Assembly (NCBI RefSeq): GCF_002900975.1
Contig: NZ_PJON01000004.1
Coordinates: 124,001 to 188,000, forward strand
Length of the DNA stretch: 64,000 nt
Source of the DNA: Tabrizicola aquatica
GTDB taxonomy: Bacteria > Pseudomonadota > Alphaproteobacteria > Rhodobacterales > Rhodobacteraceae
Direction of reading: 5' to 3'
The position numbers were made by a program, and so were the translations under genes. The notes beneath the pieces were generated by a model that saw only the letters and a program-made list of their open reading frames with translations, was not told the DNA's origin and searched no databases. This document shows, in pieces, positions 17,596 through 26,573 of the stretch (its first letter is position 1; each line of letters begins with the position of its first letter).

Positions 17596-18732
17596 TCAGT
17601 CCTTGGCGGTGCGGCGCTTCTTCTCGACGTCGTAGAAGGGCAGCGAATGGGTCACGGCCTTGATCGGGCCATGCGTCCCGCAGCGCACTTCCACCTCGAC
17701 GCCATCCACCGCGCAATCGACCGGCAGACGCGCAATCGCCACGACCCAGTCGTTCAGCGGCGAATACATCGGCTGCGTCACGACGCCGATCTTCTTGCCA
17801 TCCTTGTAGACGGGGGCGTTGCCGGGGACATTCTTGCCCTCCAATTTCAGGCCCCAGATCTTGAAGCGTTCCTTGCCTTGCAGGCGGTAATGCTCCTCCG
17901 CGCCGCGGAAGCCGGTCTTGCCCTTGGTCACGGTCCAGTCGAGGCCAAGCTCCCACAGGGTATCCCCCGGGCCTTCGTCCTCGAACGGGTACATTTCCGA
18001 GTTGTCGAAGGGGAAGAACAGCAGGTAGCTTTCCGCCCGCAGCATATCCAGCGTGGTGAAGCGGCAGGGGATGATCCCCATCGCCTTGCCTTCTTCCAGG
18101 ATGGTGTCCCAGATCACGCCCGCGTCCTGGCCACGGCAGAAGATTTCATAGCCGCGTTCACCGGTATACCCGGTGCGCGAAAGGGTGATCGGCTTGCCGA
18201 ACAGCATCGCCGGCATATGACCCATATAGGGCAGCTGGCGCACGGCGGGGATGTGCTTTTCCAGATAGTCCACTGCCAGCGGGCCTTGCAGCGACAGGTC
18301 GTGCAGATTGTCGTCAAACCGGATCGAGACGTCGCGGCCCGTCGCCGCCATCGTCAGCTGCTCATGCCCCTGACCCGAGCCATGCACCACGGTATAGCTG
18401 TTCGGCCCCATCCGGTAGATGATGCAGTCGTCAACGAACTTGCCCGCGTCGTTCAGCATGCAGGCGTAAACCGACTTGCCGGGCGCGATCTTCTCCGGGT
18501 CGCGGGTCGTCGCCCGGTCGATCACATGGCTGGCCGCATGACCGGTGATGTGGACCTTCTTCAGACCCGACACGTCCATCAGGCCGGCCTTGGTGCGGAT
18601 CGCCATGTATTCGGCATTCGGGTCGCCCTTGGAATAGGACCAGGCCGTGCCCATCCCGCTCCAATCTTCCAGGTTCGAGCCGAGCGCCCGATGCCGGTCC
18701 ATCAGTGCCGAGAAACGCCAGGAATTCGTCAT
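17596..18732 (-). CDS. dmmD: DmmD, GcvT-like tetrahydrofolate-binding aminomethyltransferase
   Basis: A 378-residue protein of the GcvT/folate-binding fold. Conserved stretches are MDVSGLKKVHITG near 52, YTGERGYEIFC near 190 and the folate-pocket RFTTLDMLRAESYLLF near 220. In the dimethylamine operon it is thought to capture the released formaldehyde on tetrahydrofolate as methylene-THF. It is the first gene of dmmDCBA. The 158-bp leader carries two TTTC...GAAA palindromes and, further up, the terminator of the permease gene. A glycine cleavage T protein is unlikely: no gcvH or gcvP is near. Confidence 0.87.
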   Translation of the reverse strand: MTNSWRFSALMDRHRALGSNLEDWSGMGTAWSYSKGDPNAEYMAIRTKAGLMDVSGLKKVHITGHAASHVIDRATTRDPEKIAPGKSVYACMLNDAGKFVDDCIIYRMGPNSYTVVHGSGQGHEQLTMAATGRDVSIRFDDNLHDLSLQGPLAVDYLEKHIPAVRQLPYMGHMPAMLFGKPITLSRTGYTGERGYEIFCRGQDAGVIWDTILEEGKAMGIIPCRFTTLDMLRAESYLLFFPFDNSEMYPFEDEGPGDTLWELGLDWTVTKGKTGFRGAEEHYRLQGKERFKIWGLKLEGKNVPGNAPVYKDGKKIGVVTQPMYSPLNDWVVAIARLPVDCAVDGVEVEVRCGTHGPIKAVTHSLPFYDVEKKRRTAKD

Positions 18733-18778
18733 GCTTCAACCCTCCCCTGTGGTCTTGATTTTCGCCGAGTGTCAGGCG

Positions 18779-18828
18779 ATTCCCGCCAGAAAGCAATAAT
18801 GAAGTGCAACAAAATTTCTTGCCAGAAA
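18779..18828 (-). promoter_or_regulatory. Two TTTC-GAAA palindromes in the dmm operon leader
   Basis: Two related 14-mers, ATTCCCGCCAGAAA (18779-18792) and TTTCTTGCCAGAAA (18815-18828), match at 11 of 14 positions with centres 36 bp apart. They lie 47-96 bp before the dmmD ATG in an unusually AT-rich stretch, where a promoter is expected. Similar palindromes precede the XRE-cupin gene and flank the mgs divergent promoter, so a common regulator is possible. Confidence 0.5.
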
Positions 18829-18841
18829 ACAATCGCCCAAG

Positions 18842-18870
18842 AAAAAGGCCGCCCCGAAGGACGGCCCTTT
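18842..18870 (-). terminator. Rho-independent terminator of the amine permease gene
   Basis: On the minus strand an 8-bp stem (GGCCGTCC / GGGCGGCC) with a TTCG tetraloop is followed by TTTTT. It lies 20-49 bp beyond the permease stop, so dmmDCBA must have its own promoter between here and 18733. Confidence 0.88.
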
Positions 18871-18890
18871 CCAAAGCGGTTTGCCCCCGG

Positions 18891-20684
18891 TCAGGCAGGC
18901 AGCACGAAGAACCAGTTCGCCCACAGCACCACGGCTGCACCCAGAATCAGCGCCAGGTAGGGCAGCATCCCCGCCTTCCGCTCACCCAGATCGCCATAGG
19001 CCAGGCCCATATCGTCATAGGCCTCCTTCGGGAACTTGCCGCCGTCCACGACATAGTGGCGATACCAGAACACCGGGAAGATGAAGGCCGCGAAGATCAG
19101 CCCCGACCACAGCGCGTTCTCATAGCCCCAGACCTTGGCGCCCGCGCCCAGGAACAGGGCGTTGACGAAGGCCAGCAGCGTGTTCACCCCGATCAGCCAG
19201 GTCGGCGCCTTCCACGGCCGCTCGATATGGGCGCTGTCGATGCGGTGGATCCAGCCGGCGTTAAGGTTCAGGAAGTTGAACAGGATGTAACCGACGTTCG
19301 AGATCGCAAGGACGTAGAAGTACCCGCCGATGTCCGAGGCCAGCGCCAGCAGCACGACGTTGAACGCAAAGTCCGTCCACATCGCGTTTCGCGGCGCGCC
19401 GTGGCTGTTCACCTCGCCCAGGTACTTCGGCAGCCACCCATCGCGCGAGCCTTGGTAAAGGGTGCGCGACGATCCGGCCATAGCGGTCATGATCGCGAGG
19501 AACAGCGCCATGATCATCAGGATCACGAAGATCTGGGTGATCACCGGCCCGCCGCCGATCATGTTGCCCATCGCCTCGCCCACGCCCGTGCCGTCGACGA
19601 TGCCGGTGGCCAGCATGCCCTCGACCCCGTAGACGCCCTGGAACGAGAACGGGATCAGGAAGAAGAACACGATGCACAGCAGGCCCGAGTAGAAGATCGC
19701 GCGGAACGTATCGGTCTTCGGGTCCTTCAGTTCGCGCGTGTAGCAGACCGCCGTCTCGAACCCGTAGGTCGACCAGGCGGCGATGTACATGCCGCCGAGG
19801 AACAGCGTCCAGCCCCCGATGTTCCACTCGCCATCCACCCCGGAATAGGCCGCTGTCGGCGGAACCAGGTTGGTGACGTTCATCCAGTTGATCGACCCGG
19901 TCAGGATCGGCACCAGACCGACCAGCAGCAGCGGCACCAGCACGATGATCGCCAGGTACTTCTGCGCCGAGGCGGTCGAGGCGATGCCCCGCTCCTGGAT
20001 CGTCAGGATGATCAGCATCAGGATCACGCCGATCACGAAGGTCGAGTTGAAGTGCAGCGTCCCAAGGCCCGGAATGGTGATGGTGAAGGCTTCCCAGACC
20101 CGGAAGGCCGGGGTCAGCGCCGCAACACCGTCCGTTGCCGCAACCGCCTTGATCGCATCCTCGACCGCAACGCCCGCGTTCGCGGCCATGTAGTCGATGA
20201 CCGACTGCGTCTGGGCCGTGTAGCTGGCGATGTTCGCAGTCACCCAGTCGATCACCGGCTGGCTATCCGCCAAGGGGATCGGGAACAGCGCGTTCAGGAT
20301 ATAGCCCGCCGCAATGGCGCAGCCCAAGGACAGCACGGGCGACCAGGCGAACCAGTTGCACCAGACCGACAATGGCGCGATCAGCTTGCCATAGCGTAGC
20401 CAGGCCGTCGCCCCGTAGACCGAGGTTCCGCCCGACTTGTTGCCGAACATCCCCGCCATTTCGGCATAGGTGAAGCTTTGCAGGAACCCCATGACCATCG
20501 AGATCATCCAGACCGCGAAAGCCAGTTTCCCCGTGGTGCCCGCGATCCCGCCGATCGAGAACAGCACCAGTGGCGGCACGCCGGCGGCGACCCAGAAGGC
20601 GCCCTTCCAGCTTAGCGCCCGGACCATCTGCCCGGACCCGCTATGCGGCTGGGCTGGATTGCCCACTCCGATTTCAGTCGTCAT
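18891..20684 (-). CDS. APC superfamily permease of the tmm cluster, likely methylated-amine or amino acid uptake
   Basis: A 597-residue membrane protein with about 12-13 hydrophobic segments, amino acid-polyamine-organocation type. TM1 carries FSIGGIAGTTG and the line FTYAEMAGMFGNKSGGTSVYG is the substrate-loop region of the family. An insertion of roughly 80 residues (about 160-240) after TM4 makes it longer than the usual 450-500. ATG 20684 has an AGGAG ribosome-binding site. It lies directly downstream of tmm, so trimethylamine, TMAO or dimethylamine are the best guesses for substrate; this is inference. Confidence 0.85.
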   Translation of the reverse strand: MTTEIGVGNPAQPHSGSGQMVRALSWKGAFWVAAGVPPLVLFSIGGIAGTTGKLAFAVWMISMVMGFLQSFTYAEMAGMFGNKSGGTSVYGATAWLRYGKLIAPLSVWCNWFAWSPVLSLGCAIAAGYILNALFPIPLADSQPVIDWVTANIASYTAQTQSVIDYMAANAGVAVEDAIKAVAATDGVAALTPAFRVWEAFTITIPGLGTLHFNSTFVIGVILMLIILTIQERGIASTASAQKYLAIIVLVPLLLVGLVPILTGSINWMNVTNLVPPTAAYSGVDGEWNIGGWTLFLGGMYIAAWSTYGFETAVCYTRELKDPKTDTFRAIFYSGLLCIVFFFLIPFSFQGVYGVEGMLATGIVDGTGVGEAMGNMIGGGPVITQIFVILMIMALFLAIMTAMAGSSRTLYQGSRDGWLPKYLGEVNSHGAPRNAMWTDFAFNVVLLALASDIGGYFYVLAISNVGYILFNFLNLNAGWIHRIDSAHIERPWKAPTWLIGVNTLLAFVNALFLGAGAKVWGYENALWSGLIFAAFIFPVFWYRHYVVDGGKFPKEAYDDMGLAYGDLGERKAGMLPYLALILGAAVVLWANWFFVLPA

Positions 20685-20947
20685 TCCCTCACTCCTGTTG
20701 GAAGAAGCGGAGGTTCGCGGCCGGTGCCCTCCCGCATGGCCAGTCCATGGTCCGCTTCCGGTTTTCGTTTTCACCGGGACGTGGGGCGATAGGTTCCGCC
20801 GGTTTTCCTTCGTCCAGACAGTCAGGCTTTTGGTGCCGAACGCGGAAAGGAAAGCACGCTCCTGCCCGCATGGCGAGAAAAAATTCATCTACGCGAAAAA
20901 ATGTTTCCCAGGGTTTCGGCAGCCGCACGCGCTGCCCGGAAAACGTG
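20685..20947. other. Non-coding gap between permease start and tmm stop
   Basis: About 260 bp (300 bp with the hairpin at 20948) with no convincing gene. An in-frame extension of the permease through here reaches 20888 but has non-coding composition. The stretch 20755-20900 is richer in A/T and contains several TTTTC/GGAAA tracts (for example near 20760-20775, 20810 and 20850), so the permease promoter probably lies here, separate from tmm. Confidence 0.5.
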
Positions 20948-20979
20948 CCCGGCGCGCCCGGATCAGGGGGCGCGCCGGG
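20948..20979 (-). terminator. Strong hairpin after tmm
   Basis: Perfect 12-bp stem (CCCGGCGCGCCC / GGGCGCGCCGGG) with an 8-base loop, 7 bp beyond the tmm stop. Only four Ts follow (GTTTTCC) after a 5-base interval, so termination may be partial. Confidence 0.7.
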
Positions 20980-20985
20980 CGTGGT

Positions 20986-22329
20986 TCAATTGCGCAGGTA
21001 GCTTTCCATCGAATCTTCCAGCGCATCCTTCCACGGCGTGTGGTGGACCGGGGCCATCGTGCCGGTGATGACCGACTTGTAGGCGTTGTTGCGGAAGGCC
21101 ATGATGTCCTTCTTCTTGTGTTCCTTCCACTCGAAGAAGGCCTCGCAGGCGCCGTCCACGTCAAAGGACGGATAGTCCGTCTCGGCGATCAGCTCTTTCA
21201 CATAGTCGCCCTGATAGTGGATCGCGTCGTGGGCATCCTTGCCCTCGTCCTCGTGTTTCACACGGTCCTCGACGTCCTTCAGCAACACGGCCTTGTCGGT
21301 CGGGATCTGGATCTTGCCCATGATCGCATCGCGCACCCACCAGGCCTGCGCGTCGAACATGTTGAAGGTGAACCACTGGTCCTGCATCCCGACGTAGAAC
21401 AGCTTGGGGTTGTGGACCCAGGCCACGCCCTTGTAGAGGTCCGCCGTCGCCAGCCGGTTCGCCGTCTTCAGCCGCAGGTCGTCCGGCAGGAACGGGAAAT
21501 GGTGCTTGTAGCCGGTGCAAAGGATGATCGCGTCGATCTTCTTTGACGTGCCGTCGGCGAAGTAGGCGGTCGTCTCATCGACGCGCACCAGCTTTGGCAC
21601 TTCCTTCCAGTTGTCCGGCCAGTTGAATCCCATCGGCGCGTTCCGGTAGGCGACGGTGATCGACTTGGCCCCATATTTCCAGCACTGCGACCCGATATCC
21701 TCGGCCGAGTAGCTGGAGCCGAGCAACAGCAGATCCTTGCCCGCAAACTCGCGCGCGTCGCGGAAATCGTGGGCGTGCAGGACGCGGCCGTTGAACTTGT
21801 CGAAGCCGGGGTATTCCGGGACGTTCGGGACCGAGAAGTGACCGGACGCGACGATGACGTTGTCGAAGTCCTCGGAATACATCCGGTCGGCCTTCAGGTC
21901 ATGCACGGTGACCGTGAAATTTCCCTTGTCCTCGTTGTATTTGACCATGCGGACCGTGGTGCAGAAGCGGATCCAGTCGCGGACGCCCGCCTTCTTCACC
22001 CGGCCTTCGATATAGTCGAACAGCACCGCGCGCGGCGGGTAGCTGGCGATCTGCTTGCCGAAATGTTCCTCGAAGGAATAGTCGGCGAATTCCAGACCTT
22101 CCTTCGGGCCGTTCGACCACAGATAGCGGTACATACTGCAGTGGACCGGCTCGCCATGCTCGTCCAGCCCCGTGCGCCAGGTGTAGTTCCAAAGGCCACC
22201 CCAGTTCGACTGCTTCTCGAAGCAGACCACTTCCGGGATATCTTCGCCCTTCGCCTTGGCCGACTGGAACGCGCGCAATTGCGCAAGCCCGGACGGGCCC
22301 GCCCCGATGACGGCGACTCTCTTCTTCAT
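20986..22329 (-). CDS. tmm: Trimethylamine monooxygenase
   Basis: A 447-residue flavin-containing monooxygenase that oxidises trimethylamine to trimethylamine N-oxide with NADPH and O2. The FAD motif GAGPSG is at residues 9-14, the FMO signature FxGxxxHxxxF is [11 protein letters not shown] at 179-189, and the NADPH segment GSSYSA at 204-209 includes Tyr207, a residue I recall as mechanistically important in roseobacter Tmm. Length and sequence agree with bacterial Tmm rather than with general FMOs. It stands as a single gene with its own promoter and terminator. The expected partner tdm is not in the window. Confidence 0.95.
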   Translation of the reverse strand: MKKRVAVIGAGPSGLAQLRAFQSAKAKGEDIPEVVCFEKQSNWGGLWNYTWRTGLDEHGEPVHCSMYRYLWSNGPKEGLEFADYSFEEHFGKQIASYPPRAVLFDYIEGRVKKAGVRDWIRFCTTVRMVKYNEDKGNFTVTVHDLKADRMYSEDFDNVIVASGHFSVPNVPEYPGFDKFNGRVLHAHDFRDAREFAGKDLLLLGSSYSAEDIGSQCWKYGAKSITVAYRNAPMGFNWPDNWKEVPKLVRVDETTAYFADGTSKKIDAIILCTGYKHHFPFLPDDLRLKTANRLATADLYKGVAWVHNPKLFYVGMQDQWFTFNMFDAQAWWVRDAIMGKIQIPTDKAVLLKDVEDRVKHEDEGKDAHDAIHYQGDYVKELIAETDYPSFDVDGACEAFFEWKEHKKKDIMAFRNNAYKSVITGTMAPVHHTPWKDALEDSMESYLRN

Positions 22330-22387
22330 CTGTACCTCCGGTGTTGGTCAGTCGTCGCGACGCTTCCAGGCGTCGTCTTGACCAAAA

Positions 22388-22438
22388 GCCTAGAGGACAA
22401 GTTGCGTGTGTGTCAAATCTTCTTCCCAGTGGTGAAAA
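22388..22438 (-). promoter_or_regulatory. Candidate tmm promoter and adjacent inverted motif
   Basis: On the minus strand TTGACA (22416-22411) is a perfect -35 box; 17 bp on lies CTAGGC, a weak -10. Directly upstream is TTTTCACCACTGGGAA (22439-22424), resembling the TTTC...GGGAA elements near mgsA. The -10 match is poor, so an activator may be needed. Confidence 0.4.
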
Positions 22439-22444
22439 GCAGAA

Positions 22445-22470
22445 ACCCCAGAGGTTTGCACCTCTGGGGT
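22445..22470 (-). terminator. Rho-independent terminator after the stress protein gene
   Basis: Perfect 11-bp stem (ACCCCAGAGGT / ACCTCTGGGGT) with a 4-base loop, followed on the minus strand by TTTCTGCTTTTC. It separates the universal stress gene from tmm. Confidence 0.85.
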
Positions 22471-22511
22471 CCGACTCACAACTTCTGCACGAAATTCTGG
22501 CAGATCACTGG

Positions 22512-22925
22512 CTAACGGGCAACAGTCACCGAACAGCCCGCCTGGCCGGCCACCTCGGCCGCCACGGACCCCAGGACCAGACGCTTGACCCCACGCTTGT
22601 CGCCGGTGCCCATGACGATATGGTCGGCGGTGATTTCCTCGGCATAGGCGATGATCGCCGGACCCGCCCCGCGCGAAATCAGGACCGCGGTGGAAATCTC
22701 GCCCGCCCCGGCTGCCTTGGCCCGGGTAGCCGCGGCCGCCAGCAGCGCCTCGGCCTCGGCGTCGGTCCAATGGTTGATCGTCGGCCCCCGCGCCCCGCCG
22801 ACCGCAAGGTTGACAGCGCAGATCGTCAGATGCGCCCCGGTCAGTCTTGCAAGCTCTGCCGCGTGCAAAAGTCCGGTCTCGGCGTGGTCGCTGCCGTCCA
22901 CCGGGCAAAGGATCTTCTTGGTCAT
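22512..22925 (-). CDS. Universal stress protein, UspA family
   Basis: A 137-residue UspA-fold protein. It begins KKILCPVDGSDHAETGL, the nucleotide-fold start, and ends with the ATP-binding pattern GTGDKRGVKRLVLGSVAAEV, i.e. Gx2Gx9G(S). The ATG at 22925 is chosen over a longer frame to 23000 because the family start aligns here. It is a single-gene unit between gmaS and tmm, with terminators on both sides. A role in amine metabolism is suggested only by position. Confidence 0.88.
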   Translation of the reverse strand: MTKKILCPVDGSDHAETGLLHAAELARLTGAHLTICAVNLAVGGARGPTINHWTDAEAEALLAAAATRAKAAGAGEISTAVLISRGAGPAIIAYAEEITADHIVMGTGDKRGVKRLVLGSVAAEVAGQAGCSVTVAR

Positions 22926-23012
22926 TGCCGCACCCTCTGGTCCATTGGCTTCATGCATATGAAACCACAGCCGGGCGCGCGACACCTTGACCTGAGTCAA
23001 GAATCTTTCCCC

Positions 23013-23048
23013 AAAAGAAAAACAGGGGCCCCGGATCGCTCCGGGGCC
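23013..23048 (-). terminator. Rho-independent terminator downstream of gmaS
   Basis: Perfect 9-bp stem (GGCCCCGGA / TCCGGGGCC), 4-base loop, followed on the minus strand by CCTGTTTTTCTTTT. It lies about 130 bp after the gmaS stop; the 23049-23176 interval shows no gene. Confidence 0.82.
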
Positions 23049-23176
23049 AGTTGGGGGTCAGGTAAGGCAAAAATGGGCAGTACCGTCCCTTGGGCTGAAA
23101 GGACGATGATCAAGTCAGTGAACGCGGCCCCGCAACCCGTTGAAATCGCGGAACCGCTTTTGGTCAGAGGCCGGCG

Positions 23177-24484
23177 TCAGACGTCCAGCGTGTTCTGCGT
23201 TTCCCAGGCCGAGAAGTGGCTGCAATAGTCGTTCCACTCCTTGTGCTTCAGCTTCAGGAAGGCGGACGAGAACGCATCCCCCATCATCGACTTCAGGGTC
23301 TTGTCCTTGTCGTATTCGCGCAGGGCGTCCAGCAGGTTCAGCGGCAGCTTCGGCGCGTTCTTCACCGTATGGCCCATCTGGTACATGTCGATGTCATAGC
23401 GCCGGCCCGGGTCGGCTTTGGTCCGCACGCCGTCCAGACCCGCCGCCAGGATCACCGCCTGCATCAGGTAGGGGTTCGCCGCCCCATCCGGCAGGCGCAG
23501 TTCGAACCGGCCCGGTCCCGGGACGCGGACCATGTGGGTCCGGTTGTTGCCGGTCCAGGTCACCGTATTCGGCGCCCAGGTCGCCCCGGACGAGGTGCGG
23601 GGTGCGTTGATCCGCTTGTAGCTGTTGACCGTCGGGTTGCAGATCGCCGCCAGTGCGCTGGCATGCTTCATGATCCCGCCCAGGAAGTTGCGGCCCTGAT
23701 CCGACAGGCCCAGTTCCTTCGACTTGTCCGCGAAGACGTTGGTCGACCCGTCCAGGCTCCAGACCGAGATATGGGCATGACAGCCCGAACCGGTCAGGCC
23801 CTTGAACGGCTTCGGCATGAAGGTGCAGCGCAAGCCGTGCTTTTCCGCCACCGACTTCATCATGAACTTGAAGAAGCTGTGCTTGTCGGCCGTGGCCAGC
23901 ACATCGTCATACTTCCAGTTCATCTCGTACTGGCCGGTCGCGTCCTCATGGTCGTTCTGGTAGGCTTCCCAGCCCAGCTCCAGCATATAGTCGCAGACCT
24001 CCGAGATGCAGTCATACTGCCGCATCATCGCCTGCTGGTCGTAGCAGGGCTTTTCGGCATTGTCGTAGGGGTCGGCGATCTTGTCGCCCTGCGGGGTGAG
24101 CAGGAAAAACTCCGGCTCCACCCCGGTCTTGACGCGCAGGCCGTCCTTGGCCGCTTCGTCCACCAGGCGGCGCAGCACGTTGCGCGGGGCCTGGTCCAGC
24201 GGCTTGTCTTCCATCACGCAGTTCGAGGCAACCCAGGCCACCTCTTTCTTCCACGGCAACTGGATCGCGGCATCCGGGTCAGGCACGGCCATCATGTCGG
24301 GATGGGCCGGCGTCAGGTCCAGCCAGGTGGCAAAGCCCGCAAAACCCGCACCGTCCACCGCCATGTCGTTGATCGCCTGAGTGGGCACAAGCTTTGCCCG
24401 CTGGCCACCGAACAGGTCGGTGTAGGAAACCATGAAATACTTGACGCCCTTTTCCTTTGCCCATTTGGCAAGGTCCTTAGCCAT
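23177..24484 (-). CDS. gmaS: Gamma-glutamylmethylamide synthetase (type III glutamine synthetase-like)
   Basis: A 435-residue ATP-dependent ligase joining monomethylamine to glutamate to give gamma-glutamylmethylamide, the entry step of the indirect methylamine pathway. It has the glutamine-synthetase catalytic fold: the Glu/metal segments TGVEPEFFLLTP and NDHEDATGQYEMNW, the ATP/glutamate site PKPFKGLTGSGCHAHIS, and NRTHMVRVPGPGRFELRLPD. ATG 24484 follows a CAGGGAG ribosome-binding site. It is last in the mgsABC-gmaS operon, 57 bp after mgsC; that neighbourhood, rather than motif alone, separates it from GlnT-type glutamine synthetases. Confidence 0.93.
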   Translation of the reverse strand: MAKDLAKWAKEKGVKYFMVSYTDLFGGQRAKLVPTQAINDMAVDGAGFAGFATWLDLTPAHPDMMAVPDPDAAIQLPWKKEVAWVASNCVMEDKPLDQAPRNVLRRLVDEAAKDGLRVKTGVEPEFFLLTPQGDKIADPYDNAEKPCYDQQAMMRQYDCISEVCDYMLELGWEAYQNDHEDATGQYEMNWKYDDVLATADKHSFFKFMMKSVAEKHGLRCTFMPKPFKGLTGSGCHAHISVWSLDGSTNVFADKSKELGLSDQGRNFLGGIMKHASALAAICNPTVNSYKRINAPRTSSGATWAPNTVTWTGNNRTHMVRVPGPGRFELRLPDGAANPYLMQAVILAAGLDGVRTKADPGRRYDIDMYQMGHTVKNAPKLPLNLLDALREYDKDKTLKSMMGDAFSSAFLKLKHKEWNDYCSHFSAWETQNTLDV

Positions 24485-24541
24485 CACTGTAACTCCCTGA
24501 GTCTTTTATCGTTTCTTCTGTCGCGACGTGGAAACGGCGGC

Positions 24542-25870
24542 TTACCAGCCGCCGTTCCGCCCCGGTATCCAGTTGGTGCCCGCCAGCGGTACACCCGCCA
24601 TCGCTGCCGCTTCGATGGTCAGCGAGCACAGATCCTCGGGCTCCAAGTTATGCAGGTGGTTCTTGCCGCAGGCCCGCGCGATGGTCTGCGCCTCCAGGGT
24701 CATCACCTTGAGATAGTTCTTCAGGCGGCGGCCACCGAGGACAGGATCGAACCGCTTGGACAGTTCCGGGTCCTGCGTGGTGATCCCGGCGGGGTCGCGG
24801 CCTTCGTGCCAGTCGTCATAGGCGTCGGCGGTGGTGCCCAGCTTCTGGTATTCTTCCTCCCAACGCGGGTCGTTGTCGCCCAGCGCGATCAGCGCCGCCG
24901 TCCCGATGGCGACCGCATCCGCGCCCAGCGCCATCGCCTTGGCCACGTCCGCGCCCGACCGGATGCCGCCCGAGACGATCAGCTGCACCTTGCGGTGCAT
25001 CCCCAGGTCCTGCAGCGCCTTCACCGCCTGCGGGATGCAGGCCAGGATCGGCATGCCGACATGCTCTATGAACACATCCTGCGTCGCCGCCGTGCCGCCC
25101 TGCATGCCGTCCAGCACGACCACATCAGCGCCCGCCTTCACCGCAAGCGCCGTGTCATAGTAGGGCCGCGCGCCGCCGACCTTGACGTAGATCGGCTTTT
25201 CCCAATCGGTGATCTCGCGCAGTTCCATGATCTTGATCTCAAGATCATCGGGCCCGGTCCAGTCCGGGTGCCGGCACGCACTACGCTGGTCGATGCCCTT
25301 CGGCAGGTTCCGCATGTTCGCCACGCGGTCGCTGATCTTCTGGCCCAGCAGCATCCCGCCGCCACCCGGCTTTGCGCCCTGGCCGACCACAACCTCGATC
25401 GCATCCGCGCGGCGCAGGTCGTCGGGGTTCATGCCGTAACGGCTGGGCAGATACTGATAGACCAGCGTCTTGGAATGCCCACGCTCTTCCTCGGTCATCC
25501 CGCCGTCGCCGGTGGTGGTCGAGGTGCCGGCTTCCGATGCGCCCCGGCCCAGGGCCTCTTTGGCGGGGCCGGACAGCGCCCCGAAAGACATCCCCGCGAT
25601 GGTGATCGGGATATCCAGGTGGATCGGCTTCTTGGCAAAGCGCGTCCCCAGCCAGACGTCCGTCGAGCATTTCTCGCGGTAGCCTTCCAGCGGATAGCGG
25701 CTGATCGAGGCGCCCAGGAAAAGAAGGTCATCAAAGTGCGGCAGATGCCGCTTCGTGCCGCCGCCGCGGATATCGTAGATGCCAGAGGCGGCCGCGCGGC
25801 GGATTTCGGCGTTCACCGCGGGGGTGAAGGTCGCCGAGAAACGGGGCGGGGTACGGGGAAGATCGGTCAT
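24542..25870 (-). CDS. mgsC: N-methylglutamate synthase subunit C (FMN-binding glutamate synthase family)
   Basis: A 442-residue FMN enzyme related to the synthase domain of glutamate synthase (GlxD type). FMN and substrate motifs: AGMSFGALSGPAKEALGRGA near 92, GDGGMTEEERGHSK near 120, KPGGGGMLLGQKI near 170, and VLDGMQGGTAATQD plus VSGGIRSGADVAKAMALGAD in the second half of the barrel. It moves the glutamyl nitrogen so that N-methylglutamate is formed from gamma-glutamylmethylamide. Starts 9 bp after mgsB. Very high similarity to ammonia-transferring homologues means function is read from the operon. Confidence 0.92.
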   Translation of the reverse strand: MTDLPRTPPRFSATFTPAVNAEIRRAAASGIYDIRGGGTKRHLPHFDDLLFLGASISRYPLEGYREKCSTDVWLGTRFAKKPIHLDIPITIAGMSFGALSGPAKEALGRGASEAGTSTTTGDGGMTEEERGHSKTLVYQYLPSRYGMNPDDLRRADAIEVVVGQGAKPGGGGMLLGQKISDRVANMRNLPKGIDQRSACRHPDWTGPDDLEIKIMELREITDWEKPIYVKVGGARPYYDTALAVKAGADVVVLDGMQGGTAATQDVFIEHVGMPILACIPQAVKALQDLGMHRKVQLIVSGGIRSGADVAKAMALGADAVAIGTAALIALGDNDPRWEEEYQKLGTTADAYDDWHEGRDPAGITTQDPELSKRFDPVLGGRRLKNYLKVMTLEAQTIARACGKNHLHNLEPEDLCSLTIEAAAMAGVPLAGTNWIPGRNGGW

Positions 25871-25879
25871 TCCTGTGCC

Positions 25880-26569
25880 TCAGTACGACGACGCATTGTC
25901 GATGTTGAAATTATACAGCTTCCGGGCCGAACCATAGCGCTTGAACTCTTCCGGCTTGGCCTTGCCGTCCGCTTCGCCGCGCTTCAGAAGGTCGGCCAGC
26001 AGCGCCAGATGTTCTGGCCGCATCTCTTTCTCGATGCAGTCCGCGCCCAGCGATTTCACCGAACCGCGCACGAAAAGCCGCGCTTCGTACAGGCTGTCGC
26101 CCAGCGCATCGCCCGCATCGCCCAGCACCACCAGGTTCCCGGACTGCGCCATGAAGGCCGACATGTGGCCGATGGAGCCATGCACCACAATGTCGATGCC
26201 CTTCATCGACACACCGCAGCGGCTGGAGGCGTTGCCCTTGATGACCAAGAGACCACCCCGCCCGGTCGCGCCGGCATACTGGCTGGCGTTGCCGTCGATG
26301 ATCACCGTGCCCGACATCATGTTTTCCGCCACGCCCGGCCCGGCGCTGCCCTTGATGCGGATCGTCGCGTGCTTGTTCATGCCCGCGCAGTAGTACCCGG
26401 TCGAGCCATGCACCGTGATGTTCACCGGCGCGTCCACCCCCGCCGCGATGGCGTGGGCGCCCTTGGGATTGATGACCTCCCAGTCGGTCATGTTGGTCTG
26501 GCCTTTCAGCGCATGCAGCGCCGAGTTGAGCGCCCGCAGGCCCTCTTTGCCCAGATCGAAACTCTGCAT
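25880..26569 (-). CDS. mgsB: N-methylglutamate synthase subunit B (GltB C-terminal-like beta-helix)
   Basis: A 229-residue protein made almost entirely of the GXGXG domain of glutamate synthase, a right-handed beta-helix. Repeated turns are visible: VHGSTGYYCAGMN, IKGSAGPGVAENM, IDGNASQYAGATGRGG, IKGNASSRCGVSM and VHGSIGHMSAFMAQSG. It scaffolds the other two Mgs subunits. The ATG at 26569 lies 4 bp after the mgsA stop; longer frames run into mgsA and are rejected. The C-terminus ends in YNFNIDNASSY. Confidence 0.92.
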   Translation of the reverse strand: MQSFDLGKEGLRALNSALHALKGQTNMTDWEVINPKGAHAIAAGVDAPVNITVHGSTGYYCAGMNKHATIRIKGSAGPGVAENMMSGTVIIDGNASQYAGATGRGGLLVIKGNASSRCGVSMKGIDIVVHGSIGHMSAFMAQSGNLVVLGDAGDALGDSLYEARLFVRGSVKSLGADCIEKEMRPEHLALLADLLKRGEADGKAKPEEFKRYGSARKLYNFNIDNASSY

Positions 26570-26573
26570 TCTC

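Noticed and set aside
17596-18732. Could this GcvT-like gene be tdm or glycine cleavage T protein
   Set aside because: At 378 residues it lacks the N-terminal zinc domain of Tdm, and no gcvH or gcvP is nearby; it heads the dmm operon.
22279-22286. Further TTGCGCAA copies here and at 40892-40899
   Set aside because: Single copies; this one is inside tmm coding sequence, the other is unpaired in an intergenic region, so neither shows the phased pair expected for an operator.
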